This document shows positions 41,220 to 52,006 of a DNA stretch of 64,000 nt, in pieces. The notes under the pieces were generated by a model that was not told the origin of the DNA, searched no databases, and saw only the letters and a program-made list of their open reading frames with translations. Within the stretch, counting starts at the first letter, position 1. Each line of letters starts with the position of its first letter. The stretch is taken from assembly GCA_001936135.1 (NCBI GenBank), contig CP012813.1:248001-312000 (forward strand), given 5' to 3'. The DNA comes from Saccharomycopsis fibuligera x Saccharomycopsis cf. fibuligera. Taxonomy: Eukaryota; Ascomycota; Saccharomycetes; Ascoideales; Saccharomycopsidaceae. Made by a program: the position numbers and the translations under genes.

Positions 41220-44200
41220 GCATATTTTGTAACATTTGCAAGCTTGTCATTCCTTGTTGTAATCCAGTCTGTTGTTGTAACTGAGGTTGAGAAATTGAAG
41301 TGTTTTGGAACATATTTGTCATGTTATTCATGTTATTTCCGAATGTTGTTTGCGGTGCGACTTGCTGCTGTTGTGGTTGGCCAGTATTAAATGATGTAAA
41401 TTGTGGAGGCAATGAAACGCCGCCAGTCACCTGTTGTCCAAATGAGGTCAATGGGAATTGTTGCTGTGGTTGCTGACCAAACGTCGTTGGCTGTTGTTGT
41501 TGTGGCATGAATCCGCCAGTAACTTGTTGACCAAATCCGCCAGTAACCTGTTGACCAAATCCGCCAGTAACTTGTTGACCAAATGGTTGCTGTTGCTGCT
41601 GGAATCCAGTAGAGAAACTCAGCATCGGCTGTTGTGGTCCACCAAACGTAGTCTGAGGAATGAAGCCTCCGCCAGTTGCTCCGCCAGTTCTTATTGGTTG
41701 CAATGCTGGCATGGATGAGTTCCCAGTAATAAATGTAGTAGTCGGTTGGCCAATCAACACCGGCTGCATAGTTTGCACAGGAACAATAACTGAGGCTCCT
41801 CCAGTGGCATATGGCAAAATCATTGGGGCGCCAGTTGTCATTGGTAATAAATTATGACCTCCAGTTTTAAATGGATCTAGTGGTTGCAAGTTGGTACCAC
41901 CAGTAACGTTAGCACCAAGACCGCTGGCACCAGTACGTTGCTGTTTGATACTTGAGCCGGTTTTTTGGGCAGACAAGTTCAAGTTAATTGAAGATCCAGT
42001 CTTTTGTTGACCTAGTTGAATTGAGGATCCAGTCTTTGTTGGTGCAATTGCTGGTACAGCGGTCTTGTTTCTTATTGGGTTAGCAGCGGCGTTAGAATTT
42101 GAAGATGAGGTATAGTTGGCATCCAAAGGTTTTAAATCAACTAAATCTTGCAATGAGCCAGCGATTTGAGGCTTTTGTTGAGGCTCAGGGGCCGGTGCTT
42201 GAACAGCTTGTGGCTGCGGTTGTGGTCGAGCAGGGGCAGCCGGCTTAGTTTCAGTTTGAGCAACTGATGGTTTTATCGTCCAAGCATCATCATCGACACT
42301 ACTGCCGCCATTCAAATTACTTGAATCAATCTTTGGGGCCTTTGGCCTCTGTGCAGTAGCTTCGGGAGGAATGGCAGTAGGTTCTGGACTCTTTTGTCTA
42401 TTAAATTTCTTATCCAAAAATTTCATTACTCTTATAATATCACCTTCTCTTAGACCCAAATTACGTAATAATGAAGAATTAATATCCTCCAATGAGCTTT
42501 CATCAAGTTGTTCTCTCTCAAAATTGATGGTGTACCGTTGACATTGATTCAAATCGACACCACAATTGAGGAAAAATTCAAACCAATCATACTCTTCCTT
42601 TTTGTTAGCTGCAGCTCTTTCTCTAGCTCTTCTTTCTCTTTCCTTTTCTTTTTCTTTGTCTAAATCTTTTTGACGAGACTTGTCCTTCTTTTTAGTCTTG
42701 TATTTTTCTAAAGAGAATCCGGTCACTCTTTCAACGTATTCAATATCTTCTATGGATAATTTATCAGCAGCAACAGCAATTTTGACTCCGTTAGCTTTAT
42801 GGAGATGAATTTTACCTTCAACACAGCCTAAAAATTCAGCTTCAACACTGAATGAGCCTGTTTTGTCAACCCAATTTCTGAGCTTGTTTGGGTTAGGTTT
42901 AGCTCTGCTCTTGCCGCTGCTGCTACTGGCACCACCAGAAGAGGACGTAGTTTTATGGTTAGTACTTTCTCTTTTACGTCTTTCTCTTTCTCTTTCCTTT
43001 TCCCTTGCTCTTTTTTCCCTTTCGCGTTGTCTTTCTCTTTCCCTTTCGCGTTCTCTTTCACGTTCTCTCTTTTCTGCGTGTTCTCTTTCTTTAGTTTTTT
43101 TGCTCTTGAATGAATCTTTAGTCTTCCTACTTAGGTCACCCAAAAATCCACCAGATTCTCCTCCAATGTTTATATAAGTTGATGGCATGACGCCTCTTTT
43201 CCCAGTATCAATATTTTCCACAAGCCACCAATCTGGAGATTTTTTGTCATTGACAATATAAACCAAATCGCCTTCATGAGCATTCAATTCATCTTTGTTT
43301 TGCGCAATGAATTCATAAAGTACCTGACCGGTCTTGTAACCGTTAGCCGTTGGCTTAGAAGCAGCTTTGATTTCATCTAATGCAGTAGCAGAAATAGCTC
43401 CAGAGATTTCCCCAAGTAAGGATAATATATCTTTAGCAGTATCTTTGGAACCAACGTGTAGTTCGATTGATGCTGGAGGACCTTTAAAATCAAGAAAAAC
43501 GTGTTTTTTCTCTGCTGAAAATGAAATTAAATTCTCTGCTGGCCAATGTCTTGGTTCGTCATCAGAAGACGATGGATCTGGATTTAGATAAATTTTCCCA
43601 TTACCAATGCCTAAAGTTAATTTTTTCTTTTTTTTACCCTCGACTTCAGCAACGTTCCAGGTGAAAAGTCCGGCCATTTCGTTTCTGTCTCTAACTTTGG
43701 ATTCATCAAAATCATCATCAACTCGAGGCACGCTTTCATTAGTGACTCTAGAACGTCTACTTGTATTGCTGCGATTGCCATTTGTTGGTCTTTTCGGTTT
43801 CTCAGGGGGCACATCATCACCAGAATCAATATTTTCGTCATAACTCTTCACAGATGCGTAAGATGAAGCACGAGGTCTTTCTCTTCTTTGAGGAGGTTTA
43901 TCGTAGGCGTAGTGATCAGTAGCAACCGGAGGATCCTGCTGAGCGTTGGTGGCCGAAACAACCGGTGCTGCTGGGGCAGATTTGTTCGTAGCAGCACTTG
44001 ACTGATTACCAAGAGCAAGTTCAATGTAGTTTGCAGGAACAAAGCCAAAAGCAGTTTGTGTTGCATCCGAAACCAAGATCCAATCAACATCGCTGGTGTC
44101 GTATACTTCAAAATGATCATTTTCCTTGAATGACAATTCTTCATCAGTTTGCTTAGTGTAATCATATAATGCAGTAGCAGTCCCAATGGTGTTTGCTGGC

Positions 44201-44394
44201 TCAATATAAGTGGATGGTACTAAACCAGTAGGTTCCTCGACGTCGGAGCCCACTAATCTCTTTTTGACTTTCCACCAGTCATCGACAGTGGACTTCTCAA
44301 TAATGTATAAAATGTCGTCTTCGTTGATGGAGAGTTCGTCAGGCGTGGCAGCGGCGTAGGCGTACACTGCCTTGTATACCCCAATGTATGACAT
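40852..44394 (-). CDS. SLA1: Actin-patch endocytic adaptor Sla1
   Basis: A 1180-residue protein. SH3-1 is about 4-68 (YKAVYAYAAATPDELSINED, ending GLVPSTYIE), SH3-2 about 72-130 (ATALYDYTKQTDEELSFKEN), SH3-3 about 350-410 (VLYEFIAQNKDELNAHEGDL, ending GVMPSTYIN). A basic R/E/K-rich region, SHD1 about 505-565 (WVDKTGSFSVEAEFLGCVEG) and the SAM-like SHD2 about 610-675 (DWFEFFLNCGVDLNQCQRYT) follow. The C-terminal third holds many TG repeats of the Prk1 target type (for example FGQQVTGG), a run of about 23 Gln (1059-1081) and the end DNPFGF. Sla1 links cargo, clathrin and Las17/WASP at endocytic sites, and Prk1-family phosphorylation of the TG repeats disassembles the coat. Domain order is diagnostic. 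Confidence 0.96.
41153..41220. repeat. CAG/CAA (poly-Gln) microsatellite inside SLA1
   Basis: CTG then TTG triplets on the plus strand encode about 23 Gln on the minus strand. Mixed at one end and pure CAA at the other, it is a likely length-polymorphic tract. Confidence 0.85.
41513..41584. repeat. Three tandem 24-bp units inside SLA1
   Basis: Units at 41513, 41537 and 41561 differ by one base and each encodes an FGQQVTGG octad on the minus strand, so phosphorylation-site number in the tail changes by whole units. Confidence 0.85.
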
Positions 44395-45302
44395 GATGGA
44401 TGGTATTTCCCGGGGGTAGTAGCAAGCGGGAGCGTAGAATGTGTGGGGTGTGATTGGTGTACGGAGTGTGTGTGTATAGAGAGTGGATAAATGGTTGTTG
44501 ATTGCAATTAGTGGAACGCAATCATTGGGATTTCGATGGTGGATGGAGGACTGCTATGGATTAGGGGCGACTGTTGTGAACAGTTAACTATGTGTCATGT
44601 GACTTGTGGTTGACGTATTGAATTGCGACTGACTGAGCGTGTGTAGACGGGGGGCGGTTTCATATAAAGACAGGCACAATAGCAGGAGATGCCAATAGGT
44701 GGTCCACAGACTAATTTCCTACAAAGTACTAGTAAAGAGACAATTATTTTGATTTTGAATATTCTGAAAATACGAATTTAACAAGGAAATCCTATATAGA
44801 AACCTAGGATCAGATCATCTAGCAATGATAGTGGCTTCAGAGAAGCGCTATGTTGACAATACCATAGTATGCAAAAGCAAAGGGGGAAATGCTTAACAGA
44901 GATAAAAATAGTGGAAGGTAATTGATTCGATCCAGGGGGCTGGAAGGTTAAACTATCTCACGAACTGTTTCCTCAAGTTCTTCAAAGGGGCTATGGACGA
45001 GTGCACAAATCTGGCAATTTTGGAAGTATGATATACTTCCAAGGCCCGATTATGGGGAATATATGAAGCGAGCCTACAATAGGAAGATCATGCTAAAGTG
45101 TGCAAAAAAAAAAAAAAAAAAAAAAAAAAATTTAGGTATCACAACTGTGATACCTAAGTGAGAAAGAAAGAAACAAGTTGAAAGTTGAAAAACCTCAAAC
45201 AAATCAGCTTCATAAACTGTCTTGGCAATATTTCGTCAATCAGTATCAGATCATTTGAAAAGGTAATACTCTCTTCAAATTTTGGCAGGTGCCGAAGAAG
45301 AA
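44395..45302. promoter_or_regulatory. SLA1 promoter and upstream region of the decayed transporter
   Basis: It contains A27 (45104-45130) directly followed by a perfect 12-bp-arm palindrome (45132-45157). The SLA1 leader is rich in CACAC on the coding strand. No gene is seen. Confidence 0.55.
45132..45157. repeat. Perfect inverted repeat, 12-bp arms, 2-base loop
   Basis: TTAGGTATCACA, then AC, then TGTGATACCTAA. It directly follows a run of 27 A and lies about 145 bases before the decayed transporter start. Confidence 0.85.
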
Positions 45303-46754
45303 ATGACCAGCGCCTCTGTGGACACCACCATTAGATAAAAGGGATTTTTGCAAAAGACTCCACCGCTAAATCAAGAACCCTCAGAAGTTCAAGCAATACT
45401 TCCATCATTAATGCGAACAATAACAATAACTACATCACCGCACAGACGGTGCATCATTTAAATTCCAACACAGTAGAGGATTTGAGAAACCTGGCCGTAA
45501 ACGTTAATGGTGATGCTACTACTTCCACTTCTAATGCTACCTCCAATGCTACTAACTCATCGGACTTCCTCGATAGCGGTTTAAAAGCCTGGCTCTGCGT
45601 TCTTGGATCAATTCTTACACTAACTACCACATATGGGCTAATCAATAGCATTTCAGTCATCGAAAAAAAACAAAAAACAAAAAAAAAAAAAAAAAAAAAA
45701 ACATTTCTCACAATCAGTTAGCCACCAATTATGCCTCTGCCATTGGCTGGGTATACTCAATTTATCCTTTTGTTTCTCTATTTGGCATCTTTGCCAGCAC
45801 CTTGTTTGACAACCATGAGCCCCGAGTCTTGATTGCTATGGGCGCCATGTTGACCTTTGCTGGAGTCTTCGTAATGAGCAACTGTACTAAGATTTATCAG
45901 CTCATTGTTGTGTTGGGGATAATTTGTGGCCTTGAGTATGCGGTGCAAGTAACTGCGTTAGTGGGAATTATTTCTCATTAGTTTCATAAGCGTCGAGGAT
46001 TGGCTATTGGTTCTGCTACTATGGGGCATCTGTTGGAGGGACAATTTTCTCAGTAATGCTTCGCGCATTGTGCTCTCAGTTCGGGTTTGTTTGGCCAATG
46101 ACAGTTTTTGGGTTCGTCCTTGAGGCTTTGAATTTGGGTGCTTTAATGTTTGTTATTCTTCACTTTCTGCCATCGCTAACACCATGTAGGACTACAGAGA
46201 GACATCAAAAGAAAAAAAGTTTTGTTTTTCTTTTTTTTGATTCCCACAACAATTGAAAGGATATTTTTGCACCAGGATGGATTTCCATGTTCTCAAAGAA
46301 CCACGGTTCTTATTCTGTACTCTCTCAGCATTACCTTTGCCAAATTGTTTCTTTTGTGTTCCATGACATACTATAGCTCGCATTTCTCTATTAACTGGTA
46401 AATCAGAAAACACTGCATACTTGCTCATTAGCAGTTGCAAAGCCATGTGCTAGAGCAGTGGCAGGTTACGCTGTTGACAAGGTTGGCAGTTTCAACCTCA
46501 GAGAGGTAATGATGTTTGCCGCAAGTTTGTTTTGCTTGGTTATTTGGCTTCCATTTGGCCATCCTAATGATGGATTATATGCCTTTTTTGTAGCTTATAG
46601 TCTGGTCACTCTTGCAGTGATGAGCTTAGCCCTGCTTTGTATCAGCCAAATAACAAGAGTGGAAGATCCCGGTAAACGGTTCACTACTTGTTATTTGGTG
46701 GTGGCATTTGCTGTGTTGGTGGGAATCCCAATTTCGGGACTTTTTATTCTGTGA
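45303..46754 (+). pseudogene. Decayed monocarboxylate-transporter-like (MCH/MCT, MFS) gene
   Basis: Pieces of one transporter appear in order but in different frames. They are a likely start (MTSASVDTTI at 45303), an N-terminal cytosolic and first-span segment (SGLKAWLCVLGSILTLTTTY), then after an A23 run the block ASAIGWVYSIYPFVSLFGIF, LIAMGAMLTFAGVFVMSNCT and VVLGIICGLEYAVQVTALVG ending at an in-frame TAG. FHKRRGLAIGS follows, the typical MCT loop after span 4, then further spans in other frames, and a C-terminal part with REVMMFAASLFCLVIWLPFG and FAVLVGIPISGLFIL to a stop at 46754. The 1452-bp extent matches an intact ~480-residue MCH protein. Several frameshifts and stops argue against function. 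The long A run is a simple insertion into coding sequence. Substrate of the ancestor unknown. Confidence 0.85.
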
Positions 46755-47229
46755 TACAAGAGCCCATATATGGCTGTCAAAGGGTACAAAAAGCAAAAAC
46801 TACAACCATTGCAATACAGTAATGACTCAGATTGAGAACAGTACTAGTACTTTGCTAAGAATATAATTACTTCATTCGTAAATCAGTAAATACACAGCCG
46901 CAACGTTACTGCGAAATACCGTGAAGCTACTAGACAACCAGCACCCACATACCCAACCATTGTAATAAACACAATAAACTTGGAAAAATCACTATCAGTG
47001 GGCAGCTTACCGCTTTTCCGATAAATAATCCTATAGGATAGCTAGAAGAGTAGCTATTTTTGCTCTGATCATCACAACAGCTATTAAGTTTGTTTAGCTG
47101 TCGAGTATTCTTTTCACTTGAAGTTCCAATGACTTTTCATTTTAAATTTAATTAGTTCTTTCTTCGGGAAATCATGCAACTTAGGCGTGGCACCAAGTAG
47201 AGATAAGCATAAGGCATGATTCACCAGCT

Positions 47230-47311
<82 letters not shown>

Positions 47312-47592
47312 GTCTAGTGAGTATCGTTGTAGTTGGTGTTCCGCTAGTGCTCATCGCATGTTGTTTTATAGTAAGCCACATAGCATACCAGGGCCGCATA
47401 ACCAGAATTAAAACTGGAAAAACAAAGCACACCAATACAGATGGACAGGAAGATGAAGATGAAGAGATGGTGCTGTCTGTCACTATTTTAGAAACCTTCT
47501 GTCACCCAACATTAGTTACTCGGGCGAAGCACTGCATCATATTGTATCATATCATATAACATTAAATTATATCAAGTTATCATAGTCCAGCA
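46755..47592. other. Intergenic region with a TTAG microsatellite, upstream of DPM3
   Basis: No gene. The outstanding content is about 20 copies of TTAG (47231-47311). The DPM3 promoter and leader fill the last 250 bases, with repeated ATATCATATAA-type sequence. Confidence 0.6.
47231..47311. repeat. TTAG tetranucleotide microsatellite, about 20 copies
   Basis: An essentially uninterrupted TAGT/TTAG run of about 81 bp. Confidence 0.95.
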
Positions 47593-48092
47593 ATGTCCCT
47601 CGCTACCAATACCGCCTTGGCTGTTTTTGTTTTGACCACTATTTACGTGGCTTTATTTGTTGGTGTTATTCCAACTCCAGAACCAATCTACTCTAAAATA
47701 ATACCTCTTGTAAGTATTTTTTGGTATTGAACAGTTTTTTTCAGTTGTTTTTTTCCCCTGTCTTTTCATCTTTTGATTTTTATTATATCTGGGAATAATG
47801 TCGGAAAATCATTGCAGTTTTGACTTAGCCTTCATGTCTTCTTGTCTTCTTGTCTTCATTTCTGCACTTATAACACTCCATTTATAGTAATAAAAATAAC
47901 AGTGACGAATACTAACATCACCAATTTTAGTTACCATGGTGGTCCCTCGTTGCCTTTGGCGCATATGCTTTAGGAACTTTAGGCTACGATATTGTCACAT
48001 TCAAAGATAAAGAAGATAAATATAAGGAATTACTCGGAGAAATTGATGAAGCTAAGAGATTCTTGAGAACTAATGGGGTTGATGTGGATTAG
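47593..48092 (+). CDS. DPM3: Dolichol-phosphate mannosyltransferase subunit 3, two exons
   Basis: Exon 1 is 47593-47709 (39 codons, MSLATNTALAVFVLTTIYVA). The intron is 47710-47930 (221 nt) with donor GTAAGT, a perfect TACTAAC branch site (47910-47916) and acceptor TTTTAG. Exon 2 is 47931-48092, opening LPWWSLVAFGAYALGTLGYD. The joined 92-residue protein matches the length of human DPM3 and its conserved YALGT(V/L)GY...TFxDxED pattern, followed by an amphipathic helix (YKELLGEIDEAKRFL). Dpm3 is a two-span ER protein that tethers and stabilises the Dpm1 catalytic subunit. Dol-P-Man feeds N-glycans, O-mannosylation and GPI anchors. S. cerevisiae uses a single-subunit Dpm1 instead, so this is another mark against that lineage. 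Each exon is too short to stand out alone. Confidence 0.93.
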
Positions 48093-49059
48093 ATTTATAT
48101 ATATTAAAGAAAAAAAATTGTATCTTGGCACTGCATTTTTCGTATCACTTGGTAACCTGGTAGTACGATAGCCTAGTTGATTGATTATCAAATTGATTTT
48201 GATTTTAGTTCGAGTTTATAATTCAAATAAATGTATAGTGACAATGATTTTTTGCTCTGGAAGTAAAACCTTTCCCCTTTTTTTCAATCATCCTATTGAG
48301 AAATACAAGTGAAAAATAAACTACAATTTTTTTTCTATAAGTGCTTGAATAAGCAGTAAACGATCTGCTATTTGATCACTGTAAACTTACTAGTTAGCAG
48401 TGATAGAAGTTTAACTAAATTAAAATCGAACTTGGGGCAATTATATAATCATTACGTTGACAAATAACATAGCTAATCCTGTTTGTTTTTATTTTACTTT
48501 CCTAAGAAAAATTTAATTTAGTCCCCGCAATTCAATCTTTTAATCCCTTATCCCTTCAAATAAGATAAATATTCAACATAATGTAAAGTTTACGTGTTAA
48601 AGAGCAAATGAATGCTCAAATATTATTGTTCTTCATTGGCCGTGTTCAAGAAAGGATTTCCATTAAACTAAAAGAATTATAATATGCTATGCGAAAAAAA
48701 AAAAAAAAAAAAAAAAAAGTAGTAAGAGAAAAAAGGTAAAAATGACAAAAAATGAAATGATGAGAACAAAACGACAAAAGCAAATGTGCAAAGTGAAATG
48801 TAAAATGTTAAACGTAAAATGTAAATGTAGAATGTAGACAAATATGGAATATTTTGAAATATTTCCCATAAATAGATGATAAGCTGATCAAACCAAGATA
48901 ACAATTCAAGCCACATAAATGGCTATGAAACAGAATTATCAAAGCAAAACTTTCAAAGCTGAACTTCAATGCAAAATCCTTAAAACAAAAAAATTATAGT
49001 ACAAGATTTAGAAAAATGGTGAGGAATCAAACAAAGTCTCAACAGCGATTTAACAGCGG
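48093..49059. other. Convergent intergenic region, A25 tract
   Basis: AT-rich, with A25 at 48694-48718 and a degenerate AAATGTAAA repeat around 48780-48835. Nothing coding. Confidence 0.6.
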
Positions 49060-49986
49060 TTACTGTTCCGCTATCTGCTGCTGCGGCTGCTCTGCGGACT
49101 GGTTTCTAGAAGCTGGAGTCCCCTCAGCAGCATCTAACCCACTAGGAGCCCCACTATTCTGACGACTTGGCTTTTTCTTCAAATTTTTCTCCAAGTCAGC
49201 AAATACAGACATTGACACACTCTCCCATCTATTAGCATTGTTTTCCAAAAATTCGTCATCAGCAATAATTTGAGCAATCTCTTCTTTTGACTTATTTCTA
49301 ATCTCTTTTGGCAAATTCTCTATCCCAAGCCATTTTATAGGAGGATTTAGTTTAAGAGGCCATATACCACCTTTTTGCTTGATTTGTTCAGCTGCTAGTT
49401 TCCGCTGATGATGGTATTCTTTCATATCGTCATTGTATAACTCCCAGACACAATTAACACAACCACTCATGCAACAATTGTCAGGCTCAGTAGGTTTCAT
49501 CGGGACTTTAACTCCGGCAATGGTGTAACTATCATTAGAAAAATATCTACTGCTTGATTTTCCGGCTCTTTTACCCACAAGGGAACCGCCAAAGATGTTT
49601 TGGATTCGGTGAATGTTTTCCTCGGTGCTGGCGCTGTTGCCTTCAAATACTAGCTGAGGTGGATGTTCTAGGGCTTCTTTGGCTACTTTAGCAGCATCTT
49701 TTTCGTGCTCTTGGATCAGAGCATTAACTTTATGTACTGTTAAGTTGTTAGTAAAGATCTTCTCAAATTTGAAACAAAATATCAAAAACTACCAATGGTC
49801 AATGATATATCAACCGGCCCCCTCCGCCCGGGGCAGATCTCCACCATCATCAATAGTCACAATCATCAAAAAACAAGAAACAAAGAAACACATACCAGCA
49901 TCGTAAAAAGAATATTTGAGTGCACTTTGACAACCATGGAATTGTCTAATTTGACAAAGATAAGTTGGTACTCTTGGCAATCTCAT
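49060..49986 (-). CDS. Mitochondrial oxidoreductase-like (OXLD1-type) protein, two exons
   Basis: Exon 1 is 49896-49986 (30 codons plus one base; MRLPRVPTYLCQIRQFHGCQ). The intron is 49737-49895 (159 nt) with donor GTATGT, perfect TACTAAC (complement at 49747-49753) and acceptor AACAG. Exon 2 is 49060-49736. The junction codon becomes Val and the 255-residue product stays in frame. Exon 1 supplies an Arg-rich presequence without acids until residue 29, typical of mitochondrial import. Residues about 108-140 hold the oxidoreductase-like N-terminal signature PTEPDNCCMSGCVNCVWELY, with cysteines at 118, 119, 123 and 126. Relatives include human OXLD1 and, I believe, S. cerevisiae YPL107W; no reaction is known and the cysteines suggest metal binding. 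The tail is Gln/Ala-rich. Taking the uninterrupted frame alone gives a false N-terminus. Confidence 0.88.
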
Positions 49987-50374
49987 AGTTTCCCCATATG
50001 GATAAAAAGCGATACAATCGAAACAATGGGTAAATAAATTTAGAAGTTGGAAAATAAAAAGATATACCTTATGGAATGTGGAGTATCTAAAAAAAAATAA
50101 AAAAGAAAAATAAAAAAAATAAAAAAATAAAAAAAAAGAAAAAGTAAGTTCTGGTGAATTATAGTTTCTTCCTTTTGTTCATCAACAGTTTTATAGTAAG
50201 ATTGCTGCTCGGGAAACAACGCAGAACTGCATTTAACTGTTAGTAATACAAAAAAAAACCGCTTTCACGTGATAAAAAGTTAAAATGTATACCAAATTGA
50301 CGGTTTATAACCCGGGCTTCACTGTGTGGGACCGACGTTTTTGCAAAATCACCGAAAATGGAAAATCATCTTCT
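49987..50374. promoter_or_regulatory. Promoter region and tRNA 5' flank
   Basis: Holds the promoter of the oxidoreductase-like gene (minus strand), an A/T-rich run (50088-50140) and a TCACGTGA palindrome at 50265-50272 (Cbf1/bHLH core) about 100 bases before the tRNA. Confidence 0.5.
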
Positions 50375-50448
50375 GACTTCGTGGCCAAGTTGGTTAAGGC
50401 GTGCGACTGTTAATCGCAAGATCGAGAGTTCGACCCTCTCCGAGGTCG
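50375..50448 (+). tRNA. tRNA-Asn (anticodon GTT)
   Basis: A 74-nt intronless cloverleaf. Acceptor GACTTCG (50375-50381) pairs with CGAGGTC (50441-50447) with one G-T pair, and the discriminator is G. The D-loop contains GTTGGTTAAGGC. The anticodon arm is GCGA-CTGTTAA-TCGC with GTT at 50409-50411. The T arm is GAGAG-TTCGACC-CTCTC. T runs downstream (from 50453) suit pol III termination. Confidence 0.97.
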
Positions 50449-50620
50449 GTAATTTTTTCATTTATTTTTTGTCTTTTCTATTTTATAATGGTTATTCACA
50501 AGATTTCCTCGACTATAAAGATTGACCTTGCGAGGGAGAAACACTAAAATTTTTACGGCACGATATGAATAAAACCAAGCACATTGTCCTCTGATTAACT
50601 ATATGCTAGTAAACTACCAA

Positions 50621-52006
50621 TTATTTTTTGCCTTTTGGTGGCTTACTGCCATTCTGTGGTCTTTTTCTCTTTTGCTGTGCATTCTTCTTCTTTTGTTTTA
50701 AAAAAATATTCTGACCGCCAATATCACTGCTATTTAATTTGATAAAATTCAACATCCCATTGTCAACAATAGCCATGATTATTCTTTCTTTATTGTATGC
50801 CTTTTTGTAAATTTTCTGAATTTCTTGCACTGTGGGTAGTTTGGTATAGTTTGTGTTTATTATGATTAGCTGATAATCTGGTCTTTGTAGGTCGTCTACC
50901 CGAAGTTGGTTGTTTGGTTTCCAAACATTGAAAAATATCGGAAATTTGTCATTATCGTTGTTGTTACCGGCATCAACGCCAATGTTGTCTTCGTCTTCAT
51001 AGGTAGAGCTTGCAATTGTTTGATACGGAATGAAATTAATCGACTTGTAAAAAGACGACCACGATAATCTATTTACCAAATGTTCAAACCTAACAAGCAA
51101 TGGCCTAAGGGTATCCAATGACCACAATGGTCGAATCACAAAGTTATGGAACGCTCCGGTGAAAATCTTAACTGCTTGTTGAATCTCCAACTTGGCACCA
51201 TTAAAATAACGCAATCCCAACTGTTTTAATCCTTGTAGGTGTTGCTGCTGTTGCTTTTGTGGTGGCTTGTGTGACTTTCCTTTCCCCTCTGCTAATATGC
51301 TATTCTCAGCCCGGTGTACTACATACCCATACCTTTTCAAATAACTGTAAACGTAAAAAATATCATAATCCAAATGATTTTTCAAAAGCATAGCATAACA
51401 CGTCTGCAAACTCATAGGCATAACCTGCCCACCGCCATTAACGTCCTGGATCATGAAGCATTCAATGTTGCCTCTTTCCACCATGTATAACACTTCTTCA
51501 AACGTTAAATATTTAGTATTTTTGAAAGTTCGCCCAAGAGCCAAATTATTGAAACTACTGCCTTTGGGTTTTGGCACAATGGCATAATTCATTTCGTTAA
51601 TCCAAAATGCTTCTACGTGATTTTTATGATGGTGGCCTCGTTGACTGTTGGCTATGGTGGTATACATTATTTCTCTCTTGTTTTGTAATAGTAAGTTGTC
51701 ATAGTTGTTGGATGTGGGTTCGTATCCTTTCTCTCCCCTTTTGGGCACCACAGGAGCATTAATTGTATTGGCATTGCTATTGCTATTGCTAGTGATGTTT
51801 GGGCTTATACTATTGTGAAAGTTATTGTTATTTTTGTGATTGTTGTTGTTAATTGATTGAAGTAAGATACTCCAGTCTTGAAAATCATCATCGGACTGAT
51901 CATCGTCATGTAGTATGTTATTGCTTTCACCATTTTGATTCGATGTTAATCCAGCGGCTGTTGGCTCATCAATGCCGAATCCTTCAATAATATCGTCATC
52001 GTTCAT
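50621..52006 (-). CDS. SEN54: tRNA-splicing endonuclease subunit Sen54
   Basis: A 461-residue protein. After an acidic, Asn/Ser-rich N-terminus, residues 89-98 read KRGEKGYEPT, the hallmark of the Sen54 N-terminal domain. ANSQRGHHHKNHVEAFWINE, then AIVPKPKGSSFNNLALGRTF and YLTFEEVLYMVERGNIECFM, then SLQTCYAMLLKNHLDYDIFY with VYSYLKRYGYVVHR, complete it. The C-terminal part (YQLIIINTNYTKLPTVQEIQ, then RIIMAIVDNGMLNFIKL) is the endonuclease-fold region that pairs with Sen2; Sen54 is structural, not catalytic. The tetramer Sen2-Sen34-Sen15-Sen54 removes tRNA introns at the mitochondrial surface in yeast. Length matches S. cerevisiae (467). The C-terminus is Lys-rich. Confidence 0.95.
   Translation of the reverse strand: MNDDDIIEGFGIDEPTAAGLTSNQNGESNNILHDDDQSDDDFQDWSILLQSINNNNHKNNNNFHNSISPNITSNSNSNANTINAPVVPKRGEKGYEPTSNNYDNLLLQNKREIMYTTIANSQRGHHHKNHVEAFWINEMNYAIVPKPKGSSFNNLALGRTFKNTKYLTFEEVLYMVERGNIECFMIQDVNGGGQVMPMSLQTCYAMLLKNHLDYDIFYVYSYLKRYGYVVHRAENSILAEGKGKSHKPPQKQQQQHLQGLKQLGLRYFNGAKLEIQQAVKIFTGAFHNFVIRPLWSLDTLRPLLVRFEHLVNRLSWSSFYKSINFIPYQTIASSTYEDEDNIGVDAGNNNDNDKFPIFFNVWKPNNQLRVDDLQRPDYQLIIINTNYTKLPTVQEIQKIYKKAYNKERIIMAIVDNGMLNFIKLNSSDIGGQNIFLKQKKKNAQQKRKRPQNGSKPPKGKK

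Noticed and set aside
45303-46754. Reading the broken transporter as a spliced gene
   Set aside because: The breaks lack donor/branch/acceptor signals and one is a plain A run, so decay fits better than introns.
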